Shown here piece after piece: positions 36,380 to 46,518 of a stretch of 64,000 bases of DNA (positions within the stretch are counted from its first letter, which is position 1; every line of letters begins with the position of its first letter). The notes under the pieces are model-generated. The model was not told the origin of the DNA. It worked only from the letters and a program-made list of their open reading frames with translations, and did no database searches. The stretch covers positions 744,001-808,000 of the forward strand of contig NZ_JACHVS010000002.1 in the NCBI RefSeq assembly GCF_014190875.1. Reading direction: 5' to 3'. A program made the position numbers and the translations under genes. Source of the DNA: Paeniglutamicibacter cryotolerans. Its GTDB lineage: Bacteria > Actinomycetota > Actinomycetes > Actinomycetales > Micrococcaceae.

Positions 36380-39199
36380 TCAGTCGACCACGTTTGAATA
36401 GGAGACGACGCCACGGCGGATCAGGTCCACGGCACGCGAACAGTTGCGTGAGAGCACCGGTGCAAGCTCGGGGATCTTGGCCAGCTGGTCAAGCACGTCG
36501 ATGACCTGCTTGACCCAGCGCACGAAGTCGCCCGCGGCGAGGTCTGTCCCGCGGAGGCATTCACGCAGGTCCTTGCCGCGGGCCCAGTGGAACATCGGCC
36601 AGATCAGCCCTGCATCCGGCGCGTCGGTGGCGGGAAGGCGAGCCTCCTCCTCTGCATCGGAAAGCGAGGACCAGTTCCGCACCGCGGCCTCCCACGCGAA
36701 CTGGATCTGTTTGGAGGGCATGCGCGGATCGGCACCGGATTCCTCGCGCTTGGCATGATAGACGAGCGAGCTGGTAAACGCGGCCAGCTCCTCCGGGTTC
36801 AGCTGGTCCATGACACCGGATTCGAGCACCAGCGAAGTGAGCAGGTCGCGTTCGCCGTAGATCCTGCGCAGGCGTTGCCCGGCACGGGTCATCTGCGGCA
36901 CTGCGTTGTCCTCGTTGCCGGTTTCCAGGTACCCGTATTGGGCAAGCAGGCGGCAGACGCGGTCGAAGATCTTGGATATCGTGTTGGTGCGCCCGCTGAT
37001 CTGCTGGCTCAGCTTATCCGTTTCGCGGCGCAGCTTAAGCCAGCGTTCGGCCCAGCGCGCATGGTTTTCCCGATCCGGGCAGCCGTGGCAAGGGTGCGCC
37101 TTGAGCTGGTTGCGCAATTCGTTGATCCGCTGCGCATACTTCTCGGCCCCGGCGTACTCGAAGCCACCCGCACCGCGGCGCGGCGGGCGCTCATCGGCCA
37201 GCGCGTTGCGCAGCGACGCCGCCAGGTCCTTGCGTTCCTTCGGGGTGGCTCCGGTGAATGCCTTCGGGATCTTGATCCGCGAGAGGATGCTCACCGGCCC
37301 GTCGAGGTCCTCGACGCCGACGCGGCGGATCTGCCGGTCCTCGGTGAGCACCGTCGGGCGCGGGTCGCGCAGCGAGGAGGCCACCTCGGTGACAACGCAG
37401 CGTCCCAAGTGCCGAGGGCCGGGAACGTCGATCACGTCTCCGGGCAACAGCTGCTCCAACGAATCACCCGCGGCAGACTGGCGGGCTTGGCTCATGGCGG
37501 CCGAGGCCTGCCGCTCGGTCTCCGAGAGCTGGGCCCTGATGGCCGCATATTCACCGAAATCGCCTAGGTGGCAGGTCATCGATTTCTTGTAGCCAGCCAG
37601 GGACTCCTCTCGGGAGCGCACCTGCCTGGCCAGTCCCACCACGGAGCGGTCGGCCTGGAACTGGGCGAAGGAGGTTTCCAGGATGCCGCGGGCCCGGTCC
37701 CGTCCGAACTGTGCCGTGAGGTTCAGCGACATATTGTATGTGGGGCGGAAGCTCGAGTTCAACGGGTAGGTCCGCTTCGATGCGAGCCCTGCTACGGCGG
37801 CGGGGTCGGTGTCCGACTGCCAGAGCACCACGGCGTGGCCCTCGACGTCGATGCCGCGGCGGCCGGCGCGTCCGGTCAGCTGGGTGTACTCCCCCGCCGT
37901 GATCGAGACATGGGATTCTCCGTTGAACTTCTCGAGCTTTTCGAGCACGACGGAGCGGGCCGGCATGTTCACGCCCAGGGCCAGTGTCTCGGTGGCGAAC
38001 ACGGCCTTGACCAACCCGCGCAGGAACAGATCCTCGACGACCTCCTTGAAGATCGGCAGCAACCCGGCATGGTGGGCTGCAAAGCCACGCATCATGCCCT
38101 CGCGCCACGGCCAGAAACCCAGCACCTCGAGGTCATCTGGTGGCAGGTCGAAGGCGAGGAGGTCGATGGCCTGTTCGATGTCTCGGGCCTCCGCACGCGT
38201 GGTCAGGTTCATTCCGGAGCGCACACACTGGGCCACTGCGGCATCGCAGCCCTTGCGGGAAAAAAGAAAGACGATGGAGGGCAGCAGCCCGGCGGAATCC
38301 AACGCCCTGATCATCTCGGGGCGGCTGACCTTGCGCGAGCGTTGTTCCTCCCGGTCCAGGTAGCGCCCGCCGGCCTGTCGTCCGCCAGGTCCCCTGCCCC
38401 TGCCGTGGCCCTTGGGGCCGTGTGGCCCACCGGGGACGCTGCGCTGGGCTAACTTCGCCAGCTGCGGATTGACCGTGGCGGCCCGCTCCGGATCACCCGC
38501 AATCTGGTCGAACGATACGTCCTCGGCGAAGAGGTCAATGAGCTTCCCACCGACCATCACGTGCTGGTACAACGGGATCGGGCGGTGTTCGGAGACGATG
38601 ATCTTGGTGTCTCCCCGCACCGTATCGAGCCAGCCGCCGAATTCCTCGGCGTTGGATACCGTGGCGCTGAGCGATACCACCTGCACGTCGGCCGGAAGGT
38701 GGATGATCACTTCTTCCCAGACGGCACCGCGGAACTTGTCGGCCAGATAGTGGACTTCGTCCATGACGACGAAGCCGAGCCCGTCCAGGGTCTCGGATTC
38801 GGCGTAAAGCATATTGCGCAGCACCTCGGTGGTCATGACCACCACGTCGGCATCGCCGTTGATAGTCAGATCGCCGGTGAGCAGCCCGACCTTGTCCGCG
38901 CCGTAGCGTGCCGTGAGTTCGGAGAACTTCTGGTTGCTCAACGCCTTGATCGGCGTGGTGTAAAACGCCTTTTTACCCTGTTGCAATGCCATGTAGACGG
39001 CGAATTCACCCACGACGGTCTTCCCCGCACCGGTGGGTGCGGCAACCAGCACCCCGAACCCCTCCTGGACGGCGTGGCAAGACTCCGCCTGGAACGGGTC
39101 CAGCTCGAAGTCGAGTCCGGAGCGGAAATCGGACAGCAGGGTGCCGGTTTCGGCTGCGCTCTGCTTGGGTTCGAGATAGCGCTCGGCCGGGGTGCTCAT
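36380..39199 (-). CDS. helY: DEVH-box helicase HelY (Ski2/Mtr4 type)
   Basis: A 939-residue superfamily 2 RNA helicase. Motif I is VAAPTGAGKTVVGEF, motif Ia YTTPIKALSNQK, motif II VMDEVHYLADK, motif III SLSATVSN, motif VI QLTGRAGRRGIDVEG. The C-terminal DSHCT-like domain contains the CHGCPDRENHARW zinc-like cluster. It belongs to the Ski2 family of actinobacterial HelY, thought to unwind structured RNA. A Gly/Arg-rich insert (GPKGHGRGRGPGG) lies between the two RecA domains. It is downstream of tatC by 96 bases on the same strand. Confidence 0.93.
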   Translation of the reverse strand: MSTPAERYLEPKQSAAETGTLLSDFRSGLDFELDPFQAESCHAVQEGFGVLVAAPTGAGKTVVGEFAVYMALQQGKKAFYTTPIKALSNQKFSELTARYGADKVGLLTGDLTINGDADVVVMTTEVLRNMLYAESETLDGLGFVVMDEVHYLADKFRGAVWEEVIIHLPADVQVVSLSATVSNAEEFGGWLDTVRGDTKIIVSEHRPIPLYQHVMVGGKLIDLFAEDVSFDQIAGDPERAATVNPQLAKLAQRSVPGGPHGPKGHGRGRGPGGRQAGGRYLDREEQRSRKVSRPEMIRALDSAGLLPSIVFLFSRKGCDAAVAQCVRSGMNLTTRAEARDIEQAIDLLAFDLPPDDLEVLGFWPWREGMMRGFAAHHAGLLPIFKEVVEDLFLRGLVKAVFATETLALGVNMPARSVVLEKLEKFNGESHVSITAGEYTQLTGRAGRRGIDVEGHAVVLWQSDTDPAAVAGLASKRTYPLNSSFRPTYNMSLNLTAQFGRDRARGILETSFAQFQADRSVVGLARQVRSREESLAGYKKSMTCHLGDFGEYAAIRAQLSETERQASAAMSQARQSAAGDSLEQLLPGDVIDVPGPRHLGRCVVTEVASSLRDPRPTVLTEDRQIRRVGVEDLDGPVSILSRIKIPKAFTGATPKERKDLAASLRNALADERPPRRGAGGFEYAGAEKYAQRINELRNQLKAHPCHGCPDRENHARWAERWLKLRRETDKLSQQISGRTNTISKIFDRVCRLLAQYGYLETGNEDNAVPQMTRAGQRLRRIYGERDLLTSLVLESGVMDQLNPEELAAFTSSLVYHAKREESGADPRMPSKQIQFAWEAAVRNWSSLSDAEEEARLPATDAPDAGLIWPMFHWARGKDLRECLRGTDLAAGDFVRWVKQVIDVLDQLAKIPELAPVLSRNCSRAVDLIRRGVVSYSNVVD

Positions 39200-39295
39200 G
39201 GGAGCCTTTCGTTTCGGGATGCACAGCAGTGGTTCGTGCGGTGCGCTGGTCCGCTGCGGGGTACATGCACGGACCGTTGTTGGGCCGGTTTCGGC

Positions 39296-40117
39296 CTAGA
39301 GGTCACCCAGATCGGAGGCAATATCGGCGTTCGCCTCTGTTTCAGCCTCTGTGATCTTCTTGTTCTTGGCGCGCTTGCGGTCGTTGAAGAAACAGATCAG
39401 CGTTGCGCCGCCGAAGGTGATGAACAGCGGTCCAGCCAGCGCAAACATGGTGATGGCGTCGCCGCCCGGTGCTGCCATGGCAGAAACCAGGGCGATCAGG
39501 AACACCGTCAACCGCCAGTTTTTCAGGATCAGCCTCGCCGGAAGAATCCCGATCATGTTCAGTCCGACCATCAGCACCGGGACCAGCATGGCCAGGCCGA
39601 AGGCCAGCATCAGGCGCAGGACGAAGGGAATATAGACCTCGACCGAGATGATGTTCACGGCGTTTTGCGGGGTGAGCATGAAGAAGAACTTCAGCGCGTG
39701 CGGGATAACCCAAACGGCCATCGCCAGACCCATCAGGAAGAGCGGAACGGCGGCAGCGGCAAATCCCAGCGCTGCGGCTCGTTCCTTTTTCTTCAGGCCA
39801 GGCACGATAAAGGCCCACAGTTGGTAGATCCATACCGGGCTGGACATGGCCAGTCCCAAGAACAACGAGATCTTGATCATCATGTCGAAGCTGGTCATCA
39901 CGGCGGTGTAGTTCACTTCGCCGCTGTACTGCTTGACCGGTTCGATGAGAAGATCCATCAGCGGCTGATACAGGAAGAACCCGCCGATGGTAGCCACCAG
40001 AAGCGCCCCGAGCGAGATGAACAGCCGGTTCCGAGCTTCGATCAAATGGGCCTTGAGCGCCATCCGCCCCTCGGGGTTTGACTTACGCCCCTTGGATGGG
40101 ACAGATTTTTCAGTCAT
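39296..40117 (-). CDS. tatC: Twin-arginine translocase subunit TatC
   Basis: Multi-pass membrane receptor for folded proteins with twin-arginine signals. The 273-residue product has six helices and family landmarks: GRMALKAHLIEARNRLFISL at the N-terminus, the SPVWIYQLWAFIVPGLKKKE loop, and PFVLRLMLAFGLAMLVPVLM, with the conserved Glu of helix 5 region. A basic/acidic C-terminal tail (FNDRKRAKNKKITEAETEAN) follows. It lies six bases after tatA, so the two are coupled. Micrococcaceae encode tatB elsewhere. Confidence 0.96.
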   Translation of the reverse strand: MTEKSVPSKGRKSNPEGRMALKAHLIEARNRLFISLGALLVATIGGFFLYQPLMDLLIEPVKQYSGEVNYTAVMTSFDMMIKISLFLGLAMSSPVWIYQLWAFIVPGLKKKERAAALGFAAAAVPLFLMGLAMAVWVIPHALKFFFMLTPQNAVNIISVEVYIPFVLRLMLAFGLAMLVPVLMVGLNMIGILPARLILKNWRLTVFLIALVSAMAAPGGDAITMFALAGPLFITFGGATLICFFNDRKRAKNKKITEAETEANADIASDLGDL

Positions 40118-40123
40118 AGAAGC

Positions 40124-40348
40124 TTAAGCGTTGTTGTCGCGGGGATCGGGGTTGACGATCTTACCCTCGACGGTTTCACCGCTGGCATCGGTCTTCGGAT
40201 CCTCATCCTTCATTTGGCGCACCTCGGACTTGAAGATTCGCAGGGACTGTCCGACGGACCGTGCCAGCCCTGGGAGCTTCGGAGCTCCGAAGAGCAGCAG
40301 TGCCAGGACGATGATGATGACCAAGTGCATTCCATTGAGGCCGAACAT
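40124..40348 (-). CDS. tatA: Twin-arginine translocase subunit TatA
   Basis: A 74-residue protein with one N-terminal helix (MHLVIIIVLALLLFGAPKLP), the conserved FG hinge (LLFGAPKLPGLARSVGQSL) and an amphipathic helix, then a charged tail. TatA oligomers form the variable pore of the Tat system. GAAAGGTAGG precedes the ATG. It sits between the small membrane gene and tatC. Confidence 0.96.
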   Translation of the reverse strand: MFGLNGMHLVIIIVLALLLFGAPKLPGLARSVGQSLRIFKSEVRQMKDEDPKTDASGETVEGKIVNPDPRDNNA

Positions 40349-40381
40349 ATCGAACCTACCTTTCGTTTAGTTCAGTTTACG

Positions 40382-40732
40382 TCAAAAGAGCCCGAGGTCG
40401 CTGACACGCTGTGGTTGACCTTTAGCGTACTTGCGGGCAATCCTCGCGTCACGGCGCGCCGCCCGGCGTTCTTCCTTGCCCGATTCGTACTCCTCTCGGA
40501 CCATTTCCACGTCCCGGAACGGTGCCCCCGGACCGTTGCCGGGGCCGGAAACCGTTTCCGGATGCACCGGCATCCGGCCGAAGGGTTCCGAGAGCCGGTC
40601 CATCGAAAGCGATGCTTCATCGAGCATCCGCATCAGGCCGCGGAAGAGCTTGATCCCGGAGAGAACAAGGAAAAGCACGGTGCCCAGAAGCAAAACCGTC
40701 CATAGGAGGACCCAAAACCACCACGGCATCAT
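40382..40732 (-). CDS. Single-helix membrane protein of the pafBC-tat operon
   Basis: A 116-residue protein with one N-terminal helix (FWVLLWTVLLLGTVLFLVL), then a short amphipathic stretch (SGIKLFRGLMRMLDEASLSM) and a basic C-terminal tail rich in Arg/Ala (EERRAARRDARIARKYAKG). Its start overlaps the pafBC stop by four bases and tatA follows 33 bases on, so it is within the operon. The general plan resembles TatA/TatB-like helical hairpins, but there is no FG hinge and I cannot call it a Tat subunit. Function unknown. Confidence 0.7.
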   Translation of the reverse strand: MMPWWFWVLLWTVLLLGTVLFLVLSGIKLFRGLMRMLDEASLSMDRLSEPFGRMPVHPETVSGPGNGPGAPFRDVEMVREEYESGKEERRAARRDARIARKYAKGQPQRVSDLGLF

Positions 40733-42711
40733 GAGCGGTTCTGCTTCGAAGTGCCTTGCGCCCGGTCAAGCCAGTCGATGACCTCGGCACGCAGGGATTC
40801 GGGGGCAAGCACGCGCAGCTCACCACCATAGTGGGCAATCATTCCGGCAAGTGCCGCCGTCCCGGTAATCTGCACCTCGGCCAGGGTTTCGTCGGCGACG
40901 GTACCCTGGCGCTCGGGGGCGAATTCAGCGACCAGCGAACGCAGTCGCTGTGAGAATCCGAGCACGGCCACCTGGTCCTCCGGTTGCGGGGTGAAGAGCC
41001 TGGACTCGTCATCGCCGTGGCGCTCCGGGACGATTTCGAAGCCCTCGTCCAAAACCGTCAGCTTCAGGACCCGGTCCAGCCGGAAACTGCGTAGTTGGCG
41101 GGCGGTACGGCACCAGGCGCGCACATAGGTACGAGAGTCGTCCTCGATGATGCGTAGGGGTTCGATGATCCGTGTACTTTTCTCGTCGCGCGAGGCGGTG
41201 TAGTAGTCGATGCTCAGCAGCCGGCGTCCGGTGATGGCCGCGCGGACGGCATCGCGATGCGGGTCCGCCTCGGCACTGTCGAGGAAGGCGGCGAGGACAT
41301 TGGAGACGTCGGCAAAGTCACCGGCCGCCGTGCGCAGCTTTGCCATGGCGCTGATCGCGCTTTCCGCATGCGCCAGTCCTGGAACCTGCAGCAGGGTCTC
41401 GAGGCCCACGAGCAGCGAGGTGGTCTCGAGCAGGTTCAATCGCATCGGGGCCGCCAATGCCTCGGCGTTGGAAATGGTGATGGTTCCGGACCCAAAATCC
41501 ACGTCCATGAGCTGGTCATGCATCCCGTTGGGGACACCGCACATCATGATCATCTGCAGTTCTGCCTCGAGCTTGCGTCGAGACAGCCCGAAGTGCGCCG
41601 CCGTTTCCTCGAGCGTCGGGGCGCCACGGGCCACCACGAAGGAAATGATATCCAGGGCCCGGGCCACGGCATCCGTGGCCGGGGCGCGCCCGACGAAGTG
41701 GCCGGCCTTCAACTGAAGCACGGGGATCGGCACATCGTGGGCTGCCCGTGCAGCGGCCAGCCGCTCGGCGACGCTCCGTGCCAGCGACGCCGGTTCCAGC
41801 ACCTTGGCATGGGAGCCGAGCGCGGAGACCTCCGCGCTGAAGGATTCCACGTCGTAGTAATCGACGGCTAGGCGGTCTACGGTGTCGCCCTCTTCGATCT
41901 CCGCGGCTTGTGCGCGCAGCGCCCACCCATGACCCCGCGACAGTTCAATGGCGGCGCGTTGGCATGCGGCCTCGGGATCCAGTACGGACAGGGCGTTGGC
42001 CATGGAGAAGTCCTGCGGGCGGTCGTACGTTCCCGGGCGCTGGGCCACCGTTCCCCGGATGCGCGAAAGCCTGAACATGCGCTGGGCAGCGGCGGCCTGA
42101 TCGAGTCCGACCAGGTACCAGTGGCCGAAGCGGGTGCCCAGCCCCCAGGGTTCCACCGTGCGTTCGCTGTCTACGCCGTGGGCATCCCGGTAGCGAAAAC
42201 GGATGGGCTTCTTGTCCCAGGCCGCACGCAGCACATCGGAAAAGCCGGGATCCGAGGTGTGGAGCCTGGGTTCATAGTCGGTGAATCCGACGCCGGTTCC
42301 CGTTGCGTTCTCTGCCATCCGGCTGGTGGCCCTCGCAGCGGCGGAACCGAGCCCGGCGTCCTTCCAGAGGCGTCCGGCCAAGGCAAGCGCTCCGGCTTCT
42401 TCGGCGGTGAAGGACACTTCAGGCAACCGGTAGCTTTCCGGCAGGATGTGATAGCGCGGATCAGCATTGTCATCGCCGACATATCCCGGGGTTTTCACTT
42501 TTTCGATCGGGATGCCCATGGCCCGCAGGTCTTCCTTGTCCCGGTCGAATTTGCGGTTGAAGGAATCGGCCCCGAGGCCCTGGTAGTCGTCGACGATTTC
42601 GCGCAGCTCCGCCTTCGTATAGCCCCGGGAGCTATTGACGAGCGCATACGTGAGGCTCACGAGCTTCTCCGTGCGCGATGGTGAGTCTAAGTTCTTCTTG
42701 GTGGCCACCAA
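40729..42711 (-). CDS. pafBC: PafBC, fused WYL-domain DNA-damage regulator
   Basis: A 660-residue fusion of PafB (about 1-330) and PafC (about 331-660), each with an N-terminal winged helix-turn-helix and a WYL domain. N-half: RTEKLVSLTYALVNSSRGYT and the WYL region IRFRYRDAHGVDSERTVEPW with WYLVGLDQAAAAQRMFRLSR. C-half: the HTH around APTLEETAAHFGLSRRKLEA and the WYL region LLSIDYYTASRDEKSTRIIE with RSFRLDRVLKLTVL. In mycobacteria PafB and PafC form a heterodimer that activates recA-independent repair genes, and Arthrobacter has the natural fusion. It is next to the pup-proteasome locus. Confidence 0.93.
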   Translation of the reverse strand: MVATKKNLDSPSRTEKLVSLTYALVNSSRGYTKAELREIVDDYQGLGADSFNRKFDRDKEDLRAMGIPIEKVKTPGYVGDDNADPRYHILPESYRLPEVSFTAEEAGALALAGRLWKDAGLGSAAARATSRMAENATGTGVGFTDYEPRLHTSDPGFSDVLRAAWDKKPIRFRYRDAHGVDSERTVEPWGLGTRFGHWYLVGLDQAAAAQRMFRLSRIRGTVAQRPGTYDRPQDFSMANALSVLDPEAACQRAAIELSRGHGWALRAQAAEIEEGDTVDRLAVDYYDVESFSAEVSALGSHAKVLEPASLARSVAERLAAARAAHDVPIPVLQLKAGHFVGRAPATDAVARALDIISFVVARGAPTLEETAAHFGLSRRKLEAELQMIMMCGVPNGMHDQLMDVDFGSGTITISNAEALAAPMRLNLLETTSLLVGLETLLQVPGLAHAESAISAMAKLRTAAGDFADVSNVLAAFLDSAEADPHRDAVRAAITGRRLLSIDYYTASRDEKSTRIIEPLRIIEDDSRTYVRAWCRTARQLRSFRLDRVLKLTVLDEGFEIVPERHGDDESRLFTPQPEDQVAVLGFSQRLRSLVAEFAPERQGTVADETLAEVQITGTAALAGMIAHYGGELRVLAPESLRAEVIDWLDRAQGTSKQNRS

Positions 42712-42868
42712 ACCAACGTTACTACCTGCAACGCGTCGTACCGACGTGACCCCGCCGAAAGCCCACAGCTCCTTCCCGCATATCGGAAGATGACGCAGAT
42801 CACGGGAAAAAAGTCGGTCTCATCACAGGTTTTTCACCGCAAAAGTGCCCAAGAATCAGTTAAAGTGC

Positions 42869-42907
42869 TAGGCCGGCGGAATCCCCTGGGGGGTTTCCGC
42901 CGGCCTA
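42869..42907 (-). terminator. Terminator downstream of the FKBP genes
   Basis: Arms TAGGCCGGCGGAA (42869-42881) and TTCCGCCGGCCTA (42895-42907) pair perfectly, 16 bases after the FKBP stop. It separates the pup-proteasome unit from pafBC; about 150 bases of intergenic DNA with no gene follow. Confidence 0.8.
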
Positions 42908-42922
42908 CCGGTGTGTTTCTAC

Positions 42923-43318
42923 CTAGCGAACCGCGACGAGGTCGACCACGAAGATCAGTGCCTCGTTCGGGCCGATGGCCCCGGCAGCTCCACGGGAGCC
43001 GTAGGCCAGGTCCGAGGGGATCTCCAGGCGACGGCGGCCGTTGACCTTCATGCCGATCAGGCCCTGGTCCCAACCCTGGATGACCTGTCCGATGCCAGCG
43101 CGGAAGTCCAGCGGCGTGCCGCGGTTCCATGAGGAGTCGAACTCTTCGCCGGTGGACCAGGCCACGCCGACATAGTGGGTGGACACGGTCGAGCCGGGCA
43201 CAACCTCGGCGCCGTCGCCGACAATGATGTCCTCGATGACCAGTTCGGTCGGTGCTTCCGTACCCGGGAAGTCAATTTCCGGCTTGGTACGGTCGTAATC
43301 GCGCTGTCCGAATGACAT
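42923..43318 (-). CDS. FKBP-type peptidyl-prolyl isomerase
   Basis: A 131-residue cytoplasmic isomerase with a single FKBP domain: ELVIEDIIVGDGAEVVPGST, VSTHYVGVAWSTGEEFDSSW, QVIQGWDQGLIGMKVNGRRR, LEIPSDLAYGSRGAAG and EALIFVVDLVAVR. The active-site residues (Tyr in THYVG, Trp in QGWDQGL, Tyr in LAYG) are in place. It follows the lipoprotein FKBP by 17 bases, in the same transcription unit. Confidence 0.94.
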   Translation of the reverse strand: MSFGQRDYDRTKPEIDFPGTEAPTELVIEDIIVGDGAEVVPGSTVSTHYVGVAWSTGEEFDSSWNRGTPLDFRAGIGQVIQGWDQGLIGMKVNGRRRLEIPSDLAYGSRGAAGAIGPNEALIFVVDLVAVR

Positions 43319-43335
43319 GGCGTTCCTTTCGGTGG

Positions 43336-44319
43336 TTACTTTACTTCCTGAAGTTCAACGATAAAGACTAGCGGACCTGCCGGCTTCCCCATGGCAGCGG
43401 CATCCTTGCCGTAGGCCATGTCGGTGGGGATGCTCAGCAGGACGGTCGAGCCCTGCTTGATGCCCGTCAGGCCCTCGGTCCAGCCCTTGATGACTCCGGA
43501 CAGCGGGAACTCTGAAGGTTCGCCGCGGGAGTAGCTTCCGTCGAAGACTTTTCCGTCTTCCAGGCGTGCGCCGATGTAGTGGGCAACCACGGTGGAGTCC
43601 TTGGTGGCAGCCGGGCCGTCGCCTTCCTTCAGCACCGTGACCTCGAGCTTGGCCGGATCGGCCTTGCCCGCGGGAAGGGTGACGCTGATCTTGCCGTCGG
43701 CAGAGATGGAACCCGTTGCCTTCTTGACCGACTTGTCGTCCGACTTCTTGAACTCGGGCGTCGGCGGCGTCGGCGGAATGTCGACGGCCTTGGTCGTCTT
43801 GATGACGATCAGCGTGTCGATGTTCGCGGGCTCGGCCGGAGCCGTCGCACCCGGTTCGGTCGGGGTCGGCTGCAGGAAGGCAATGTAGGATCCGACCTTG
43901 CTGCCGACGATCACGTCGTAGAATTCGGGCATGGCTGTCTTCATCTCCGGAACCGTGGGGATGAGGTCCCCCTCGCTTTCGAAGTTGGAGCCGAGCTGGG
44001 ACCCGTCTTCGGTCTTGAATGCAATCGTCTTGTAGGTGACGCTCTGGTTTTCCTTGATGGTTTCACCGCCGCCGGCCAGGATCATCTTGGCACCGGCCTT
44101 GGTTGCTTCCAGCGGAGTCTTGATGGTCACCGTGGGGTCCGAAGTGTCGTCAGCTCCGGGGGTCAGCTGGAGTGAGGAGAGCGGGCCGACGTCGCCGGCT
44201 TCGGTGACGCCGGTAGTCGCTCCAGCATCCGCGGCTGCACCGCAACCGGTGACAAGCAGGAGTGAGGCGGCAAGGGTGACGGCCAAGAGCTTTCGCACGT
44301 AATCAACTTTCGTCTTCAT
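43336..44319 (-). CDS. FKBP-type isomerase, lipoprotein
   Basis: A 327-residue secreted lipoprotein: the start (MKTKVDYVRKLLAV, LLLVTGCGAAADAG) is a signal peptide with the lipobox LVTGC, whose Cys would be lipid-modified. The C-terminal 100 residues are a canonical FKBP domain (VVAHYIGARLEDGKVFDGSY, GVIKGWTEGLTGIKQGSTVL, SIPTDMAYGKDAAAMGKPAG). The middle region (SVTYKTIAFKTEDGSQLGSN) looks like a second, degenerate FKBP domain. The longest frame starts at 44349, but the ATG at 44319 fits the signal peptide. A proline/lysine-rich linker joins the two domains. Likely a folding helper at the membrane surface. Confidence 0.93.
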   Translation of the reverse strand: MKTKVDYVRKLLAVTLAASLLLVTGCGAAADAGATTGVTEAGDVGPLSSLQLTPGADDTSDPTVTIKTPLEATKAGAKMILAGGGETIKENQSVTYKTIAFKTEDGSQLGSNFESEGDLIPTVPEMKTAMPEFYDVIVGSKVGSYIAFLQPTPTEPGATAPAEPANIDTLIVIKTTKAVDIPPTPPTPEFKKSDDKSVKKATGSISADGKISVTLPAGKADPAKLEVTVLKEGDGPAATKDSTVVAHYIGARLEDGKVFDGSYSRGEPSEFPLSGVIKGWTEGLTGIKQGSTVLLSIPTDMAYGKDAAAMGKPAGPLVFIVELQEVK

Positions 44320-44413
44320 TCGGGGCAGTTTGCTTTCCACCACGGACACAACACAAGCGCATGGCCACAGTAGTTTCCATTTAGTTTAACGGGGAAACCT
44401 GTGAAGTTCCTTT

Positions 44414-45805
44414 TTATCGGTTAGCCGCGCCGTCATCCAAGGGATCAAGAAAAGAAATCAACTCATCGACCCGGGCATCGGCATTGGCGAACGGGTCCTT
44501 GCACAGAACTGTCTGGCTCGGGCTGTCATTGAGCTTCAGGTGCACCCAGTCGACTGTGAAGTCACGGTTGGCATCCTTCGCAGCACGCACGAAATCCCCG
44601 CGCAGTTTAGCCCTGGTGGTCTGCGGCGGAACACTGACTGCCTCTGTGATGGCCGATTCGGTGGCCAGGTACGCCGCCTGACCGCGGGAACGGAGCAGGT
44701 TGAACAGTCCGCGTTTTGGATCGATGTCGTGGTAGGTCAGATCGATCTGGGCAATCCGGGGGTCATCGAGGCCCAGCCCATGGCGATGACGGTAGCCCTC
44801 GATCAGCTTGCGCTTGATGGCCCAATCGATTTCGGTGTCGATCCGGGCGAAATCCTGGTCGGCAACAGCCCCCAGGGACCGCTCCCAGAGTTCGAGCACC
44901 GCCGGCACGTGTTCGTTGTGGGCTCCATGGCGTTGCACGAAACCGGTCGCCTTCTCCAGGAAAAGATGCTGGAGTTCAAGCGCGCTCAGCTTGCGGCCAT
45001 CGGCCAGCAACACCGGCGTCCGCCCGGTCGTGTCATGGGAGACCTCGCGGATGGAACGGATCGGGTTTTCCAGGCGCAGGTCCTCCATGATCGAACCCGC
45101 CTCGATCATGCGCAGCATCAGGTCTGTTGAGCCCAGCTTTACCCGCTGTGTCGTTTCGGACATGTTCGAGTCCCCCACTATCACATGCAGCCGCCTGAAG
45201 TACTCGGCGTCTGCATGCGGCTCGTCGCGGGTGTTGATGATCGGGCGCGAGCGCGTGGTGGCCGACGAAACGCCCTCCCAGACGTGGTCCGCGCGCTGCG
45301 AGAAGGCAAAGCGGTGCTCGCCGTCCACCGGGAGGACCTTGCCGGCCCCGGCGAAGAGCTGCCGGGTGACCAGGAAGGGGATCAGAATCTGGGCCAGGCG
45401 GGTGAATTCTAGTTTGCGCGGAATAAGGTAGTTCTCATGGCAACCGTACGAATTTCCGGCGGAATCGGTGTTGTTCTTGAACAGGTAGATCCTGCCCGGA
45501 TATCCCTCTTCGCGCAGTTTTTCCTCGGCCGATACGACCAAGTCGTTCAAGATCTCCTCCCCGGCCCTATCGTGGGTGATCAGCTGCAGGATGTCATCGC
45601 ATTCAGCGGTCGCATATTCGGGGTGAGAGCCCACGTCCAGATAAAGACGTGATCCGTTACCCAGGAACACGTTGGAGCTGCGTCCCCAGGCCACAACCTT
45701 GCGGAAGAGGTAGCGCGCTACCTCTTCCGGGCTCAGGGGCCGGGCTCCGGGAGCCGAGTAGGTGAGGCCGTATTCGGTTTCGATGCCGAAGATCCTGCGG
45801 TCCAT
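44414..45805 (-). CDS. pafA: Pup-protein ligase PafA
   Basis: Attaches Pup, through the side-chain carboxylate of its C-terminal Glu, to substrate lysines using ATP. A 463-residue enzyme of the carboxylate-amine ligase fold: [20 protein letters not shown] at the N-terminus, [20 protein letters not shown] (with the Asp that acts as general base), [40 protein letters not shown] and the C-terminal domain [20 protein letters not shown]. Its ATG overlaps the last bases of prcA. It is the paralogue of Dop but lacks the Dop loop. Confidence 0.96.
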   Translation of the reverse strand: MDRRIFGIETEYGLTYSAPGARPLSPEEVARYLFRKVVAWGRSSNVFLGNGSRLYLDVGSHPEYATAECDDILQLITHDRAGEEILNDLVVSAEEKLREEGYPGRIYLFKNNTDSAGNSYGCHENYLIPRKLEFTRLAQILIPFLVTRQLFAGAGKVLPVDGEHRFAFSQRADHVWEGVSSATTRSRPIINTRDEPHADAEYFRRLHVIVGDSNMSETTQRVKLGSTDLMLRMIEAGSIMEDLRLENPIRSIREVSHDTTGRTPVLLADGRKLSALELQHLFLEKATGFVQRHGAHNEHVPAVLELWERSLGAVADQDFARIDTEIDWAIKRKLIEGYRHRHGLGLDDPRIAQIDLTYHDIDPKRGLFNLLRSRGQAAYLATESAITEAVSVPPQTTRAKLRGDFVRAAKDANRDFTVDWVHLKLNDSPSQTVLCKDPFANADARVDELISFLDPLDDGAANR

Positions 45806-46518
45806 TAGGTCTGGGTTCCTTCCCCGGGGGCGAGCTGCGAATCGATGTCGGCGGTCGACAGCCGCCTGAAGGTGCGGCGGCTGCTCGAGGCACGGTGCAG
45901 CACGGCCACTTCCAAGACCGATGAGGCCGCCGGTGCCGCCACGACGCCAGGCAGCACCGTTGCGGCGGCCCGGATCACCGCGGCCAGCCTCAGCTCACCG
46001 GACCCGGCCACCGCTGTCTGGGCCCAGGCAGCCGCCAGCGCCTCGGCATCGCCGCCCATGATGATCACGCCAGACTGCTCGGAAATTGAACCGTCGTAGT
46101 TCAACCGGAACAACTTGTCGGCGCCCGGCGTCGCGCCGACCTCGGCCACGGCCAATTCCACCTCGAACGGCTTGGCCTCGGCGGTGAAGACGGCACCGAG
46201 CGACTGGGCGTATACGCTGGCCAGCCCGCGCGCCGTCACGTCCTGCCGGGAATAGGAATAGCCTCGGGTGTCGGCATAGCGGACCCCGGCCTGGCGCAGG
46301 GATTCGAACTCGTTGTATTTGCCCACGGCGGCGAAACCGATGCGGTCGTAGATCTCGCCGATCTTGTGCAGCGATCCGGAGGGATTCTCGGCAACCAGGG
46401 CGATGCCCTCCACGCAGGAGGCGACGATGACGGCTCGTCCGCGCGCTATGCCCTTGCGGGCGAAGTCCGCCCGGTCCTTCATGAGTTGTTCGGGTGAAAC
46501 GTAGAACTGCGCGCTCAT
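45805..46518 (-). CDS. prcA: Proteasome alpha subunit PrcA
   Basis: Non-catalytic alpha-ring subunit of the 20S core, 237 residues, which forms the gate and docks the ARC ATPase. The N-terminal gating segment is [20 protein letters not shown], followed by [40 protein letters not shown] and [20 protein letters not shown]. No catalytic threonine is expected or seen. It overlaps prcB by one base and pafA by one, the tight packing of an operon whose products assemble together. Confidence 0.96.
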   Translation of the reverse strand: MSAQFYVSPEQLMKDRADFARKGIARGRAVIVASCVEGIALVAENPSGSLHKIGEIYDRIGFAAVGKYNEFESLRQAGVRYADTRGYSYSRQDVTARGLASVYAQSLGAVFTAEAKPFEVELAVAEVGATPGADKLFRLNYDGSISEQSGVIIMGGDAEALAAAWAQTAVAGSGELRLAAVIRAAATVLPGVVAAPAASSVLEVAVLHRASSSRRTFRRLSTADIDSQLAPGEGTQT